A DNA stretch of 38,378 bases from Gemmiger formicilis (lineage in GTDB: Bacteria; Bacillota; Clostridia; Oscillospirales; Ruminococcaceae): the NCBI RefSeq assembly GCF_024462815.1, contig NZ_JANGCG010000021.1, forward strand, positions 1 through 38,378, in the 5' to 3' direction. The position numbers and the translations under genes were made by a program. Shown piece after piece: positions 25,324-33,319 of the stretch (position 1 is the stretch's first letter; each line of letters begins with the position of its first letter). The notes below the pieces were generated by a model. That model had not been told where the DNA came from. It saw only the letters and a program-made list of their open reading frames with translations, and did no database searches.

Positions 25324-25336
25324 ATAACGCAAAGAT

Positions 25337-27673
25337 TTACTCCATTTTCTCGGACGGGTTGGTCGACATCAGTTTATAGAGCCTTGTATCCTTCGGAAAG
25401 GAATTGGTGAATGGAACAATGTTGCCGGCACAGCGAATCAGCCCGCAGCCTGCAGGGACATTGGTGACGTAGCCCAGCTGGTTATCGGAAATGTTCAGCA
25501 GCTTCGCCAGTTCCTCGCGGTCGGTAGCGCTCTGGTTCAGCATCACGAGAAACTCCGAGTTTGCCAGCATCAGGCGGGCGGTGTCGGAGCGCAGCAGTTC
25601 GTCCACATTCTGCGTCAGACCGGTCACAAGTCCGTTGTACTTGCGGATGCGTTTCCACAGTTTGTAGTAAAAGTTTGCACTGTACTCATAGCGGAACAAA
25701 ATGTAAAACTCATCGCAGAAAATCCACGTTCTGCGCCCATTTTTCCAGTTCTGAATCACGCGGTTGTAAATGGCATCCAGCGTCACCAACATACCCAGCG
25801 GCATAAGTTGCTCGCCCAATTCGCGGATGTCGTAGGCAATAATCCGCGCCTGCGTGTCCACATTGGTGTGCCGGGCAAAGGTGTTCAGCGTGCCGGCAAT
25901 GAACAACTCGGACGAAAGCGCCAGCCCCTGCGCTTCGGGTTCTGGCTGCATCTGGAGCAGACGGTAAAAGTCCTGCAATGTGGGAGGGGTGCCTTTATAG
26001 CCGTTGCGGATGTAGGGCAGGTACACCTGCTCCGTGCAGCGGCCCAAGATGGATTTTTCTTTTGCAGTCACCATGCCGTCCCCGATGAGCTGTTCAAACA
26101 GCGACAGCACAAACTCCGACTTGCTGACGATGGGATTGCGCTCGTCACCGTAGGCGCGATCCATGTCCAGCGCGTTGATGTGGGTATCGGACGTAGCCGA
26201 AATGCGGATGACCTCGCCGCCGAGGGCTTCGGTCAGATAGCCGAACTCACTTTCCGGGTCGAGAATGAGAATGTCATCCTCGGTGGAAAGCGCGATCTGC
26301 ACGATTTCTTCCTTGGCGCTCATGCTCTTGCCGGAGCCGGACACGCCCAAACGGAAGCTGTTGCCGTTGAGCAGCAAGCGGCGGTCTGCCACGATCATGT
26401 TCTTGCTGACGGCGTTCTGCCCGTAGTACAAACCGTTCGGCTGCATGATTTCCTGTGCGCGGAACGGAATCAACACAGCGGTGCTTTCTGTGGTAAGGGT
26501 GCGCAGGGCTTGGATTTTCCGCAGCCCGTAAGGCAGCACTGTGTCCAGCCCGTCCTTCTGCTGCCAGCGCAGCGTGGAAAGCTGGCACAGGTGCTTACGC
26601 GCCGTGGAGTAGAGCGTTTCGGTGTCGCTGTCGAGCTGCTCTTTGCTGTCAGCCAGATGCACCAGCGTCACCAGCCCGAACATCATTCGTTGGTCGCGGG
26701 TGGTCAGGTCGTCCAGCATTTCTTTGGTTTCCTTGCGCTGGAGTTCCATATCGTAAGGAACTGTCGCGGTAAAATTGTTGTTGGCGTTCTGGCGGCGCTG
26801 CCAGTTGGTGACGTTCGTCTCGATCCCTAACAGCGTGCTTTGCAGCTGGCGGGCAGCTTCGTCTGTCGGCACAGGCAGGATATCGATGGATAACATCAAG
26901 TCACGGTCAAGGTCGCAGAGTTCCGACACAAAGCTGTCCTTGATGTAGCTGGCGTAGTCCTGCAAATACAGCACCCTGCCATACCGTGCATCCAACCTGA
27001 AATGGTCCACGGCAAATTCCATGCTGTCCGGGCAGAACCAGTCCTTGAAATTCTGACCGCGCTTGGCGTGTTTATGGATGTTGAACTCCGCCGCAGCCTG
27101 TTCCCCAGCCTTGAAAAAGTCGCGGAAAATATGCAGGCGCTCGGTCAGCGTCAGTTCGTTTGCCACCGAGGAAAGCTGCGCCAAGTGTGTTACAAGGTCG
27201 GTCCCCACGCGGGCAAAGTAGCTGCGTGCCTCGTCTGCATTGCGTTTCACCACGCTCACGGTCAGATAGCGCTCCCGCACAATGCTGTTGCTGGTGCCGG
27301 TGACCTGTGCGGTCAGCATCTGGTTGAATTCGTGGCGGTACTCGTCCAAACCGTCATCCTTGTCAGGCAGCAGGACGCTGCGCTCGAACTCAGCCTTGTT
27401 GATGCGGCGGTTATAAATCGTGATTTTCGCAGATGCGCCGGAGTCGAGAGCATTCAGCAGTTCCGAGTAATCAAGGAACATACTGGTTTTGTCCTCTTTG
27501 CTGGCGATGCCGTAGTTAATGTCGGTGAACGACCATGTTTTGGAATACTGGTTGCCGACTTGGAAAATGCCATCTGCAAAAATGCGGCGGATGGGAATGG
27601 CATCCTGTACACTGCGCGGAATACGGAACTTTTCGCGTTCCATCTTCTGCGCTTTCGACAGGGTTTTAATCAA
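25337..27673 (-). CDS. virB4: VirB4-like conjugation ATPase
   Basis: This 778-residue type IV secretion ATPase drives assembly and DNA transfer across the membrane. The N-terminal part (about 1-400) is the VirB4/TraC-like domain. Walker A is GVSGSGKS (443-450), a DPESEFGYL segment follows (472-480), and Walker B is in TWIFCDEFYILF (about 670). The start is TTG at 27673, overlapping the last codons of the PrgI frame as TTGA. The C-terminus looks complete (SFPKDTRLYKLM). In related Clostridia elements a NlpC/P60 peptidoglycan hydrolase gene follows. Here coding sequence of the module simply ends, so the element is probably truncated. Confidence 0.93.
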   Translation of the reverse strand: MIKTLSKAQKMEREKFRIPRSVQDAIPIRRIFADGIFQVGNQYSKTWSFTDINYGIASKEDKTSMFLDYSELLNALDSGASAKITIYNRRINKAEFERSVLLPDKDDGLDEYRHEFNQMLTAQVTGTSNSIVRERYLTVSVVKRNADEARSYFARVGTDLVTHLAQLSSVANELTLTERLHIFRDFFKAGEQAAAEFNIHKHAKRGQNFKDWFCPDSMEFAVDHFRLDARYGRVLYLQDYASYIKDSFVSELCDLDRDLMLSIDILPVPTDEAARQLQSTLLGIETNVTNWQRRQNANNNFTATVPYDMELQRKETKEMLDDLTTRDQRMMFGLVTLVHLADSKEQLDSDTETLYSTARKHLCQLSTLRWQQKDGLDTVLPYGLRKIQALRTLTTESTAVLIPFRAQEIMQPNGLYYGQNAVSKNMIVADRRLLLNGNSFRLGVSGSGKSMSAKEEIVQIALSTEDDILILDPESEFGYLTEALGGEVIRISATSDTHINALDMDRAYGDERNPIVSKSEFVLSLFEQLIGDGMVTAKEKSILGRCTEQVYLPYIRNGYKGTPPTLQDFYRLLQMQPEPEAQGLALSSELFIAGTLNTFARHTNVDTQARIIAYDIRELGEQLMPLGMLVTLDAIYNRVIQNWKNGRRTWIFCDEFYILFRYEYSANFYYKLWKRIRKYNGLVTGLTQNVDELLRSDTARLMLANSEFLVMLNQSATDREELAKLLNISDNQLGYVTNVPAGCGLIRCAGNIVPFTNSFPKDTRLYKLMSTNPSEKME

Positions 27674-28068
27674 GCATTTTCCTCGCTGTCATGGGTGTTT
27701 TTCTTCATAGGCAAACCTCTCTTTCGCTTTATGCCCGCGCGAATGACGGGCTGCATGGCTTCGTAATAGTAACTGTCAGACTTGAACACGAGGCGTTTCG
27801 GGCAGAGGATTTCGGACTTGAACCAAGCTCAAAGCACCTGGTCGGCGGTCATGCCGTGGTAGGTAAAAAAGCCGCAGGCGGCAAAGGGTGCGGCACCCAA
27901 GATGCACATCCAGCCGATTTCTTCGGTGCCGACATACGGTTGCAAGGCAAAGTAAATGCCCACCGCCACGCCGACCGCCAGCACCGAGCAGATGAACTGC
28001 CTCGTATTCAGCCCGAAAAAGATATTTTCGTGGTAGTCGCGGACTTCTTTTGGTATTTTGATTTCCAT
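27670..28068 (-). pseudogene. prgI: PrgI-family (VirB3-like) protein interrupted by TGA
   Basis: The frame starts MEIKIPKEVRDYHENIFFGLNTRQF, has two membrane helices (about 28-42 and 52-70), and meets a TGA at 27829-27831 after 79 codons (TADQVL-stop). It then continues in the same frame for 52 codons as AWFKSEILCPKRLVFKSDSYYYEAM, typical of the PrgI C-terminal half. The stop at 27670 overlaps the VirB4 start. Members of the family are usually about 120-130 residues, matching the full 132-codon frame. The TGA falls where Trp (TGG) would suit the family pattern, so one G-to-A change explains it. The 79-residue product may be non-functional, or the TGA may be a sequencing or strain variant. Confidence 0.8.
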
Positions 28069-28084
28069 AATTTTTTCTCCCCCC

Positions 28085-28921
28085 TTATAATCCCATAATT
28101 TCTTTCACGATGCGGTCACAGCCCTTGATGGCTCCCACCAGTACCAGTAGATTAAAAGCCAACTCCCCAACGTAGGTCCATACCGCCGTGACAACGGATG
28201 CGCCGGTATCCACAGCGGGCGGGCTGGACGAAATGGCAGAGAAAATGATGCAGGACAAGGCAATCACCACGCCCTGCAAACATACACCTGCGTAACTGCG
28301 GATGAAGTTTTTACCCACACTGCTTGTAGGCTCACCCGCGAATGTGGACAGCGGTATCGGTGCAATGGCGGCATACATCCACAGGCTGAACATTCTGCCG
28401 TAGACGGTCAGAATCATCGTGAACGACAGCACTGTAATCAGCAGCCCGCCGATTAGCGTAACCGCCCACAGCGGGATGCTATCCCAAAAGCCCACGTTGT
28501 TTATGGCGTCGATCAACTCCTGCGGCAGCGATACACTGCTCATACCGGAACTGCCCGATTGGGTAATAATCGTAGACACCATGCCCTGCACGATAGAAAA
28601 CACCGCCAGCATCAATTCCAGCCCGTAGGTCACCGCGCCTTTTGCCAGCGCAAAGCGGATAAACAATTTCAGCGCGTGTTCCGGCTTTTTGACCTCGACA
28701 AAGCTGCCGCAGGTTTTCATAACGCCTACGGCAAAAAACAGCACCAGCAGCCCATAACCGATTGCCTGCAACGCGCCGTGGATGCCTGTCATAACGCCCC
28801 AGACCTGCCCGCCTTTGAATGTCTGCGGACTTTCGGTCAGCAGCGACCAGATTTCCGCCAGCTTATCGTTCCATGTGGAGAGCGCGGCGTTTAAGTTGCT
28901 GACGATCCATGACTCACCCAC
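28085..28921 (-). CDS. VirB6/TrbL-like conjugation membrane protein
   Basis: This 278-residue protein has about six hydrophobic segments (IGYGLLVLFFAVGVMKTC, LIGGLLITVLSFTMIL, GVVIALSCIIFSA, VGELAFNLLVLVGAI). It has the pattern of the inner-membrane channel component of Gram-positive conjugation systems. The start is GTG at 28921, behind a purine-rich GAGGAAAGGCGG site. It is encoded between the VirB2-like protein and PrgI, the usual gene order in Clostridia conjugative elements. Confidence 0.85.
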   Translation of the reverse strand: MGESWIVSNLNAALSTWNDKLAEIWSLLTESPQTFKGGQVWGVMTGIHGALQAIGYGLLVLFFAVGVMKTCGSFVEVKKPEHALKLFIRFALAKGAVTYGLELMLAVFSIVQGMVSTIITQSGSSGMSSVSLPQELIDAINNVGFWDSIPLWAVTLIGGLLITVLSFTMILTVYGRMFSLWMYAAIAPIPLSTFAGEPTSSVGKNFIRSYAGVCLQGVVIALSCIIFSAISSSPPAVDTGASVVTAVWTYVGELAFNLLVLVGAIKGCDRIVKEIMGL

Positions 28922-28954
28922 AGGGCATCACCGCCTTTCCTCTTGGTGCGGCCC

Positions 28955-29275
28955 TCACGCGGTGATGAGGTCGAGGATTTCTTTGGCGAACGTGATAACC
29001 AGACCGCCCGCCAGCGTCAGGAAACCTTGGCTGCGCTGGCTGGGGTCATGGCTCTGCAAGGACAGGCCGACCTGCACGATGCCCCACCCCAGCAGGATAA
29101 GACCCACCGCGCGGATCAGCGAAAAGATGAACGTGGAGAGGTTCTCGACCACGACCAGCGGGTCATCTGCGGCGAACGCGGGCAGGGCAAAAACAATGCC
29201 GCACACCATGACGGCGTACAGCGCAAACAAATTGAGAGAAATTTTCACGGATTTTTTGTTATGATTCAGCTTCAT
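28955..29275 (-). CDS. small pilin-like (VirB2/TrbC-type) membrane protein
   Basis: This 106-residue protein has a cleavable-looking signal (LFALYAVMVCGIVFALPAFAA). A short loop and two helices follow (FIFSLIRAVGLILLGWGIVQVGLSL and GFLTLAGGLVITFAKEILDLI), with DPSQRSQGF between them. Size and layout match the VirB2/TrbC-like proteins of these elements. The ATG overlaps the VirD4 stop (ATGA), so the genes are coupled. The exact family name is an inference. Confidence 0.75.
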   Translation of the reverse strand: MKLNHNKKSVKISLNLFALYAVMVCGIVFALPAFAADDPLVVVENLSTFIFSLIRAVGLILLGWGIVQVGLSLQSHDPSQRSQGFLTLAGGLVITFAKEILDLITA

Positions 29276-31029
29276 GTAGACCTCCGAATCCTTTGTATGG
29301 TAGGCTTCATTTCTGCCGCTTCGGCAGGCAGAAAGTCGTCCATATCCAGCAGTTCATAATTTTCGGGTGTGCCGGGCAGATCGTCCAGCGCGTTGTCGGC
29401 GGTGGTGTAGTCGTAGGGGGCTGCGCCGCCGTCCTCGGTGCAGCGGATATTCGGGTGCTTGAGCAAGTTATACTTGAAATCCACCACGGGGCGCTCCCCT
29501 CGGATAAACAAGATGCACTTGCCGTTGTCCAGCAGCCGCACTTCGTCCGGGGTCATAAGGTCGCGCCCGGATTGCTGGTGGTTGATGCTGTAGCTGCCGC
29601 TGCGCCCCTTGCTTTGGTTATAGCTGGTAGTGGAGATGGTTTCTTTCCCCAGCAGTTCCGAAACATACTTGTGGGTTTCTTTTTCGGTGCCTCCAAGGTA
29701 GAGAAACTCATCGCACAGACCGACCAGCGATTCCGAATCATCCTTGTACATAGCCTTTAGCTGTGCCATGTTCTGCACGATGATGGAGCAGAAAATGGCG
29801 CGGGAACGCATCGTTGCCAATGCCGACAAAAAGGTGTCTTTCGGCAAGGAAATGTTGGCGTACTCGTCCATCAGGCAATGCACCGGCACAGGCAAGCGCC
29901 CTTTGTGTACACGGTCGGCCTGTCGATACAGCGTTTGGATAAGCTGGGTGTAGATCATGCCGACCAAGTAATTCAGCGACTTGTCCGAGTCCGGGATACA
30001 GCAGAACAGCGCGATTTTGCGCTCGCCCAATTCCGGCAAATGCAGCTCGTCCGTCATTGTCAGCTTGGCGATAGACGGCAGGTTGAATGCAGCAAGGCGC
30101 ACACCCACACTTACCAAAATCGATTTCGCCGTTTTGCCTGCCGCTTGTTTGAAAATGCGGTACTGCTTACAAGCGATGCTATCGGGTTCACGCATTTCCA
30201 AGCGCTCGAACAAGATGTCCAGCGGGGATTGGTAGTTGTCATCATCCTCGTGGACTTCAGCAGCGGCGATCATTTCCATCACCATAGAGAAGTTTTGTTC
30301 TTCGGGCGGAGCTTCGTGCAGCAGGTATAGCATGAGGGCTTGGAGCAGGGCAGTTTCGGATTTTTCCCAGAATGGGTCGCTGCTTTTTGAATGTGATGGC
30401 GTGGTGTTTTGAATCAGATTTTCAATCAAGGTCAGCACTTCACGGTCATCATGCACATAGACAAATGGGTTATAACAGAACGATGCAGCGGGATTTATGA
30501 GGTCAAAAACGATAACTTCATAGCCCTTTTGCTTCAACAAATTCCCGGTCTTACGCAAAATTTCAGCCTTGGGATCTGTAATTACCATAGAGCAGGCACA
30601 TTCCAGCACATTGGGTACGCCGTAGGTTCTGGTCTTGCCTGCGCCGGAGCCGCCGACAATCAGAATGTTGGTGTTGTGCTTGTGTTTGTAGCCATCTATC
30701 CCGATGTGAAAATGCTGGGTCAGCAGCAGATTCGACCCGTGCCTGTCCATGTAGAACTTATTCAGCCGAAACACATCGCCCCAAGCCGCCGAGCCATGCT
30801 CCGCACCGGGGCGGGTGTTCTTCTGATTGGTAACTGCCACGATAACCGCTACCGCGTAAATCACCGTAAACACCAGCAAAAAGCGCGGGCTGTCTCTGCT
30901 CCACGCCAACGCAAACGGCTCTGCCAGTGCGCTGTTCAGCGCATCCAGCAGAGCCGTTATTTTCATGCCCGGCTTCCAGCGGCAAGCCACCGCCAGCGCC
31001 GCCCACCATACAAGTGGCAGTGGCAGCAT
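29272..31029 (-). CDS. virD4: VirD4-like type IV coupling protein
   Basis: This 585-residue ATPase recruits the relaxase-DNA complex to the secretion channel. Two N-terminal helices (about 1-18 and 50-67) anchor it. Walker A is GGSGAGKT (126-133), a DPKAEILRKTG segment follows, and Walker B is HCLMDEYANI (about 380). The C-terminal GGTEKETHKYVSELLG and FIRGERPV segments are typical of the family. The ATG at 31029 is used here, but in-frame sequence continues upstream as TTPGRKNPWWVW to a stop at 31071. That resembles a conserved N-terminus, and no ATG, GTG or TTG is present there, so the start may be degenerate. Confidence 0.93.
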   Translation of the reverse strand: MLPLPLVWWAALAVACRWKPGMKITALLDALNSALAEPFALAWSRDSPRFLLVFTVIYAVAVIVAVTNQKNTRPGAEHGSAAWGDVFRLNKFYMDRHGSNLLLTQHFHIGIDGYKHKHNTNILIVGGSGAGKTRTYGVPNVLECACSMVITDPKAEILRKTGNLLKQKGYEVIVFDLINPAASFCYNPFVYVHDDREVLTLIENLIQNTTPSHSKSSDPFWEKSETALLQALMLYLLHEAPPEEQNFSMVMEMIAAAEVHEDDDNYQSPLDILFERLEMREPDSIACKQYRIFKQAAGKTAKSILVSVGVRLAAFNLPSIAKLTMTDELHLPELGERKIALFCCIPDSDKSLNYLVGMIYTQLIQTLYRQADRVHKGRLPVPVHCLMDEYANISLPKDTFLSALATMRSRAIFCSIIVQNMAQLKAMYKDDSESLVGLCDEFLYLGGTEKETHKYVSELLGKETISTTSYNQSKGRSGSYSINHQQSGRDLMTPDEVRLLDNGKCILFIRGERPVVDFKYNLLKHPNIRCTEDGGAAPYDYTTADNALDDLPGTPENYELLDMDDFLPAEAAEMKPTIQRIRRST

Positions 31030-31068
31030 CCAGACCCACCAAGGGTTCTTTCTTCCCGGCGTGGTGAG

Positions 31069-31893
31069 TTACCTTTCTTTGCCGCGATAGGGCGGGCGCT
31101 TTCTCTGTTCCGCATCCCACGCCAGCCGCTTCTTCCAAAGTTTGGGCAGAGTGCTGGCAATGTCAGGGCTTAGCTTTCCTTGCCGCGGTTGGGGCGTTTC
31201 CTCGCGGATACTTTCTCTCAGATAATCCCACTCCCACCTGCATGAAATGTGTTCCAGATAAAACTTATCGTAGCTGTCCAGCCCGCTGATGTCGATGTAG
31301 TGCTGTACTTCAAGGCCGAGCAGGTAGCGGTCAAATGCCTGTTCCTGCTTACGGTTCGGATAAAGCAGCACACGCATGATTTCTGCATCCAAGGCTCCAG
31401 GGGGTTGCAACAGAGTGGGGTATTTGCGGCGCAGTTCCTCGGCGATACCTTCCTGTGTAAAGTAGGTTGGCAATGCTCTGCCCACAAAGGCAAGGCTTGT
31501 CAGATACCCGCAATCTTCCCATTCGGTGTCGTCGAACGGAATCTTGAGCGCAGCAAGCGCATCGGGGTCTTTCAGCGCCTGACGAAAGGCATACTGTCCT
31601 TGCAGAATCAGCCAATTTTTGAAATAGTCGAATCGGTCATCCGATGTACCGCCGTTGATGATACAGGCCGCGGCAATCAACTGCGGGCTGTTTGCTATCC
31701 TGCGGTATTCCTGCCACGCGCAGTCGAAGCCGACTAATTCATCCGGGGACAGCGTCAAAAGCTGCTTGTACAGGGATTCCCGCAGCGGTTCGCCTTCCAA
31801 CGCTGGTGCTATGGCTCTGGCGTTGTTGATGACCTCCCAAAACTTATCTTTCGTCATAGGAATGTTCTCTTGCCAGTTCTGCATCTTCTTCAC
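31069..31893 (-). CDS. DUF4240-domain protein
   Basis: This 274-residue soluble protein has the DUF4240 pattern: MTKDKFWEVINNARA near the N-terminus, GGTSDDRFDYFKNWLILQG in the middle, and ALKDPDALAAL after it. The second half (about 155-274) carries LRRKYPTLLQPP and a basic, Arg-rich end and is not recognised. The family's biochemical role is unknown. It is a cargo-like member of the conjugation operon between the 101-aa gene and VirD4. The start overlaps the upstream stop (ATGA). Confidence 0.75.
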   Translation of the reverse strand: MKKMQNWQENIPMTKDKFWEVINNARAIAPALEGEPLRESLYKQLLTLSPDELVGFDCAWQEYRRIANSPQLIAAACIINGGTSDDRFDYFKNWLILQGQYAFRQALKDPDALAALKIPFDDTEWEDCGYLTSLAFVGRALPTYFTQEGIAEELRRKYPTLLQPPGALDAEIMRVLLYPNRKQEQAFDRYLLGLEVQHYIDISGLDSYDKFYLEHISCRWEWDYLRESIREETPQPRQGKLSPDIASTLPKLWKKRLAWDAEQRKRPPYRGKER

Positions 31894-32195
31894 CAGAGCA
31901 GTAGCGGCGTGTGGGCGTGGAGCAGCCGCGCGAGGGCATCATCCACCGCATCAGTATAACCGCCCTCTGCCAAGCGCTGGGTGCGCAGTTGGTTGAGAGC
32001 CGCTTTTGCCAGATGATACTCTGCCGCCGTCAGCGTCAGTTTGCCGCCTGCAGGCAAATCGTTCACCCGCAGGATGAGCCGTCCGGTCACCTCGGTGCTG
32101 CCGCCGTTGGCACGCTGGCCGTAGTAGACATCACCCAGCGCCCGGAGCAAGATGCTCTTGTTGGCATGGTCAAGTTTAACTTTACGTTCTGTCAT
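31890..32195 (-). CDS. hypothetical protein of conjugation operon (101 aa)
   Basis: A 101-residue protein starting MTERKVKLDHANKSILLRALGDVYYGQRANG. It is mostly helical and charged, has no membrane segment, and carries a DALARLL helix near the C-terminus. AGGAGGTG precedes the ATG. I do not recognise a domain. Its position, tightly overlapped with the DUF4240 gene, supports it as a real gene of the element. Confidence 0.7.
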   Translation of the reverse strand: MTERKVKLDHANKSILLRALGDVYYGQRANGGSTEVTGRLILRVNDLPAGGKLTLTAAEYHLAKAALNQLRTQRLAEGGYTDAVDDALARLLHAHTPLLLW

Positions 32196-32232
32196 TGTTT
32201 TTGCACCTCCTGTTGTCTACAACATATCCTAA

Positions 32233-32289
32233 AGGCGCTGTAAAAGCTAGTCCGCACATGAAAACAAACAGAAAACATTTACAGCACCT
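32233..32289. repeat. 12-bp imperfect inverted repeat at end of pcfB-like gene
   Basis: AGGCGCTGTAAA (32233-32244) and TTTACAGCACCT (32278-32289) pair with one mismatch over a 33-nt loop. The right arm includes the stop codon of the PcfB-like gene. It fills the gap before the 101-aa gene and may fold in the mRNA. The loop is long for a terminator. Confidence 0.35.
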
Positions 32290-32968
32290 TTTCTTTGCGC
32301 CGGATTTTTACCGGCAGCTTGGGCATACGGTCTTTGGGTGCCTCTGCCCGGTTTCGCAGGTAGGCGGTAATATCCCGCAGCTCCATGCGGACGCTGGGGC
32401 GCTCACCCTTGGCTCGAAGCTGATCGGCGCGCGGCGACGGCGAGTTTGCAAAAAATCTGCTGCTGTCGGAGAAAGGCTCGGACGGACTGGCGTTCTCCGA
32501 GCCCAGAGGAAAATCCACGGTGGGTGTGTCCTTGTGGTTGGGGGCTGCATTTTCCAAATTCTGCTGCACAGCATCGACCAGTTCTGCCGTGCCGGTGTCC
32601 ACGACATCCAACTGCAATTTCTCAATGATGCGGTTGGCCTTGGACGCATCGTCCTGCAAAATGGCGATTTCAATGTGGTCGGGATCCATCTTGTCGCGGA
32701 TGGGACAGAACAGCAAGCCGTGGGATTTTGCCGCACGGGCAAAGGCGCGCATATCATACTTGTCCACCGTGAAAAATTTCAGCGGCTTCTGCTCTTTCAG
32801 CAAACGGATTAGGTGCGTTTTGCCGTGGGTCTTTTTACTGTCGTGCAGCACTGCCTGTGCGAAAATAAAGAAGTTTTTCGCAGCGGTGCCGGAGATGCGC
32901 AGGGCAAACTCTGCACCCTCCAGCGAGTAGCGGACGACCTGGTCTGCGGGTTCAGAGCCGTAATTCAT
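32279..32968 (-). CDS. pcfB: PcfB-family (DUF3801) conjugation protein
   Basis: This 229-residue protein has the PcfB/DUF3801 pattern: ADQVVRYSLEGAEFALRISG at the start, then KTHLIRLLKEQKPLKFFTVDKYDMRAFARAAKSHGLLFCPI, and a low-complexity Ser/Pro-rich second half ending in a basic KLPVKIRRKEKVL tail. PcfB-like proteins accompany coupling proteins and relaxosomes in Gram-positive conjugation. The start overlaps the DUF4314 stop by 4 nt (ATGA). Confidence 0.85.
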   Translation of the reverse strand: MNYGSEPADQVVRYSLEGAEFALRISGTAAKNFFIFAQAVLHDSKKTHGKTHLIRLLKEQKPLKFFTVDKYDMRAFARAAKSHGLLFCPIRDKMDPDHIEIAILQDDASKANRIIEKLQLDVVDTGTAELVDAVQQNLENAAPNHKDTPTVDFPLGSENASPSEPFSDSSRFFANSPSPRADQLRAKGERPSVRMELRDITAYLRNRAEAPKDRMPKLPVKIRRKEKVL

Positions 32969-33216
32969 CTGGCATCACCGGCCTTTTCTTTGGGTGAGGA
33001 CAAGCGGCTGAACGAATCCACGCCGGGAATAAGCGCAAGGCTGCGCCCGCAGTCCCAATCCACATGGATTTGCCCGGCATCGTCGATACATTCCACCGTG
33101 CCCATAGAACCAGGCGGCACGGGGAAATCATCTTCCATGCAACTGAGTTGCAGCCGCGTGCCGGGCGGGTACTTGCGGCGAAGGTGTTCGATGTAGTCTT
33201 TGTTTGAATAATTCAT
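32965..33216 (-). CDS. DUF4314 protein
   Basis: This 83-residue protein matches the DUF4314 pattern: YPPGTRLQLSCMEDDFPVPPGSMGTVECIDDAGQIHVDWDCGRSLALIPGVDSF. It is a small SH3-like beta fold found widely on Clostridia mobile elements, with no proven function. I chose the ATG at 33216, with AAGGA 7 nt upstream. An in-frame ATG at 33222 lies too close to that site. It is the first gene of the transfer block after the inserted ATPase. Confidence 0.8.
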   Translation of the reverse strand: MNYSNKDYIEHLRRKYPPGTRLQLSCMEDDFPVPPGSMGTVECIDDAGQIHVDWDCGRSLALIPGVDSFSRLSSPKEKAGDAR

Positions 33217-33252
33217 ATACATCCTTCCTTCTCGAATTATTTGGATTCGGTT

Positions 33253-33284
33253 CCAAAAAGTGCGTGACATTTTACACTTTTTGG
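33253..33284. promoter_or_regulatory. 10-bp perfect dyad over the ATPase promoter (operator-like)
   Basis: CCAAAAAGTG (33253-33262) and CACTTTTTGG (33275-33284) are perfect inverted arms 12 bp apart, centre to centre 22 bp. They bracket the -35 and spacer of the promoter for the DUF4143 ATPase gene. This position fits a dimeric repressor site that could also act on the divergent DUF4314 transcript. Confidence 0.55.
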
Positions 33285-33292
33285 CGTATACT
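33264..33292 (+). promoter_or_regulatory. promoter of the DUF4143 ATPase gene
   Basis: GTGACA (33264-33269), a 17-bp spacer and TATACT (33287-33292) give a good vegetative promoter. It ends 27 bp before the ATG at 33320. Confidence 0.65.
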
Positions 33293-33319
33293 ATCATTAA
33301 AAGCTGCGGAGGGTTTATT

